This document shows, piece by piece, positions 62,420-64,000 of a stretch of 64,000 bases of DNA. Every line of letters starts with the position of its first letter. Position 1 is the first letter of the stretch. The stretch spans positions 310,001 through 374,000 of the forward strand of contig NZ_JAFFQE010000004.1 in the NCBI RefSeq assembly GCF_016919005.1, written 5' to 3'. A program made the position numbers and the translations under genes. This stretch comes from Desulfopila inferna. Lineage in GTDB: Bacteria > Desulfobacterota > Desulfobulbia > Desulfobulbales > Desulfocapsaceae. Under the pieces are notes generated by a model. That model ran no database searches. It saw nothing but the letters and a program-made list of their open reading frames with translations, and was not told the DNA's origin.

Positions 62420-62584
62420 AGAACTCCCTTTGGCCCGGATGTTTCATGAGGCTTGCCCGTAGGCTGAAATAGATGTTACTTGCTTATGGTGATACTTTGT
62501 ACTCTGAAAAAAATTTCATACTCATGTAAAAACATTAATAATAAAATATCTTATAAGAAATGACTATTTCATGAATTGTTCTGG

Positions 62585-63214
62585 CTAGCTCCGCAACGGC
62601 GGCAGTGTCAGGATTTCCATAAAGGAGGAAACATGGAACTTAGCTGGCAAGTCTTTGTTTTTGAAAGCTATAAGCGGAACATCGCAGGATGATGCATGTT
62701 CGCTGTCAATAATGGAATCCCCGATAAAGATCGTTTCTGCAGCGGTGCACTGAAAATGATTGAGAATTTCTATGAGACCATCGGGCGCAGGTTTCGATCT
62801 GACCGCTGTTTGCGAGGTTACCACCTTGGCGAAAAACTCTTGCAGGCCGAAAATCCGCAGCAGTGGCTCCATGGTGTTGCCGCGGTTGGTGGAAATGGCC
62901 AGATGGAACTTATCTTTTACTATGTGCAGAAAATCCATGAGGTCTTCTTCCATCCTCATGTGGGGAAGAAAGCGTTCATAGCCAAGTTCGCGGCGAAAAG
63001 CTTCAATTTCCTCAAATGAATTTTCGGGATAATTCCGGAAAATGTGACGAACGGAATCGGAGGCGCTATGCATGTGGGCATATTCCAGCTCGCTTTCATC
63101 CATAGGTGGATGGCGGAAATGCTTGAGTAAATGATTGTAATATTCCCGGTTGGCCCGGCGCGAGTCAAAAAGGACGCCGTCGCAGTCGAAGACGATCAGT
63201 TTCAGCACGTTCAT
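62585..63214 (-). CDS. HAD-superfamily phosphatase (Gph-like)
   Basis: 209 residues with motif I IVFDCDGVLFDS, motif II LAISTNRGNT, Lys in SKPAPDG and motif IV IFIGDSIIDSEHA, plus an alpha-helical cap. Similar to phosphoglycolate phosphatase/beta-phosphoglucomutase-like proteins; substrate unknown. Its start (63214) overlaps the YkgJ gene's stop by 4 bp (ATGA), so the two are translationally coupled. Confidence 0.85.
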   Translation of the reverse strand: MNVLKLIVFDCDGVLFDSRRANREYYNHLLKHFRHPPMDESELEYAHMHSASDSVRHIFRNYPENSFEEIEAFRRELGYERFLPHMRMEEDLMDFLHIVKDKFHLAISTNRGNTMEPLLRIFGLQEFFAKVVTSQTAVRSKPAPDGLIEILNHFQCTAAETIFIGDSIIDSEHASSCDVPLIAFKNKDLPAKFHVSSFMEILTLPPLRS

Positions 63215-63987
63215 ACTCTATCCTCTTCAGCAAAGAAGCGCTCTTTGAGCCACTCAATGGCGTAGAGGAGCAGTTTCTCATCATCTGCAAGTTCCTCCTG
63301 TATATGCGGAGGGGGGACATCAGTCCCGGCTTGACCTGAAAACAACCTCTTCCTGAAAGTATCCAGATCATAAAGAGCATGGGTAAAGAGTGTGACCTGC
63401 TCGTCCGAAAGGCGCATGCCGCCACGAATTCTTTCATGCTGGAGAAGAGTTCCGAGGAGATCATTCATGCGGTTATAGGTATCTAGACCCTGTTCTTCGC
63501 TGTATCGCCTGGCGGTCTGGCGGCAAGATTCCCCAAACCCATTGCAGTGCTCCTCGTTGAGCAGGACGAAAAAACTTTCAATGCTGTTATCTGCTTTACG
63601 CATGGCGGCCCTGCCGAGCGGATAGGCGCGACATGCTCCGGGGCGATCTGTGTAGACGGTGCAACCTTTCGGCGTCACAAAAACGCAGCTGGCATTGCCG
63701 TCATCGACCATGGTCAGGTAGAAGCGTGGAAAGATATCTGTATCGTCCTGTTCGGTAATGACGTATTTTTCCAGGAATTCACTTGAATCCAGTCCGAGCG
63801 CATTTTTTAGGCGCAGCATGTCGTATGGGGTCAGGGACAGCTCCAGCTGCCGGCAGCAGTGGGTGAAGCAGTCTACCCCGGTATGGCAGGCAAAAGCAAA
63901 TTTCTCGTCATCGGCAATACGCCTGATATTTTTTGGTAATATCGGAAGTTTCATCTCTTTATTTTTCAACTTTTGCTGGGTTTCCAT
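63211..63987 (-). CDS. YkgJ-family Cys-cluster protein
   Basis: 258 residues with an N-terminal metal-binding Cys array: ACHTGVDCFTHCCRQL, then CVFVTPKGCTVYTDRPGACR (the C...C...C.yp pattern YPLGRAAM), typical of YkgJ zinc/iron-cluster proteins. Function not known. The start at ATG 63987 is provisional: an ATG at 63954 (residue 12) is equally possible. Upstream sequence is cut off by the window end. Confidence 0.82.
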   Translation of the reverse strand: METQQKLKNKEMKLPILPKNIRRIADDEKFAFACHTGVDCFTHCCRQLELSLTPYDMLRLKNALGLDSSEFLEKYVITEQDDTDIFPRFYLTMVDDGNASCVFVTPKGCTVYTDRPGACRAYPLGRAAMRKADNSIESFFVLLNEEHCNGFGESCRQTARRYSEEQGLDTYNRMNDLLGTLLQHERIRGGMRLSDEQVTLFTHALYDLDTFRKRLFSGQAGTDVPPPHIQEELADDEKLLLYAIEWLKERFFAEEDRV

Positions 63988-64000
63988 AACGTCAGAACCG

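Overview
The window looks like chromosomal backbone of a Gram-negative sulfate-reducing bacterium of the Desulfobacterota, probably in or near the Desulfobulbales. The main evidence is a complete reductive-type dissimilatory sulfite reductase operon (dsrA-dsrB-dsrD, 50550-53326). Supporting evidence is a BamA outer-membrane assembly factor, a KdsD-type LPS sugar isomerase, a DivIVA-family protein, a CooT-type nickel-binding protein and a SLC13 anion transporter. The taxonomic placement is inference from gene content. I saw no tRNA, rRNA, CRISPR array, phage or intact insertion sequence.

Layout. 1-3.3 kb: end of a CoA-dehydratase/activase-type gene, then the NAD-salvage pair pncB-pncA. 3.3-16.3 kb (minus strand): SLC13 permease, a GT10-type glycosyltransferase, a degenerate glycerophosphodiester phosphodiesterase, a HAD phosphatase overlapping mfd, bamA with an extra N-terminal domain, and an SDR-family gene. 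16.4-21.4 kb: comF, a stand-alone dnaA behind an AT-rich region with DnaA-box-like sites, a methyltransferase, and an FAD protoporphyrinogen oxidase. 21.7-30 kb: htpG, a BamE-like lipoprotein, pcm, a DedA/YqaA-type membrane protein, yaaA, a UPF0210/ACT pair, small and HEAT-repeat proteins and a LysE exporter, then about 1 kb without a gene. 30.9-38.7 kb: yhaM-holB-ricT-metG-yggT-divIVA-yggU and a triose-phosphate-isomerase homologue without its catalytic Glu. 38.7-42.3 kb (minus): UbiB-like kinase, HDOD protein, unknown protein. 42.5-50.2 kb: dnaG-rpoD-dprA-rpe-pgi. 50.3-53.4 kb: dsrABD with a candidate promoter and a strong terminator. 53.7-56.2 kb (minus): ahcY and metK, two enzymes of the activated-methyl cycle. 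56.8-58.2 kb: kdsD, cooT and a small protein with a His-rich tail. 58.5-64 kb: a large membrane protein with a ubiquitin-conjugating-enzyme (E2)-like N-terminus and helical repeats, a divergent cNMP-binding/DUF4388 protein, and a HAD/YkgJ pair.

The most unusual items are four. The E2-like/TPR membrane protein (58494-60989) keeps a Cys at the E2 active-site position, but no E1, ubiquitin-like protein or JAB protease gene is visible nearby. The TIM homologue (37943-38650) lacks the catalytic Glu. The periplasmic GDPD homologue (6509-7603) has lost most of its catalytic residues. A family of intergenic hairpin repeats built around a CCAGCTnAGCTGGGTTA-type core recurs around 12.1, 19.1, 28.8, 37.7 and 56.7 kb, and a second short repeat family sits just upstream of the TIM-like and cNMP-binding genes.
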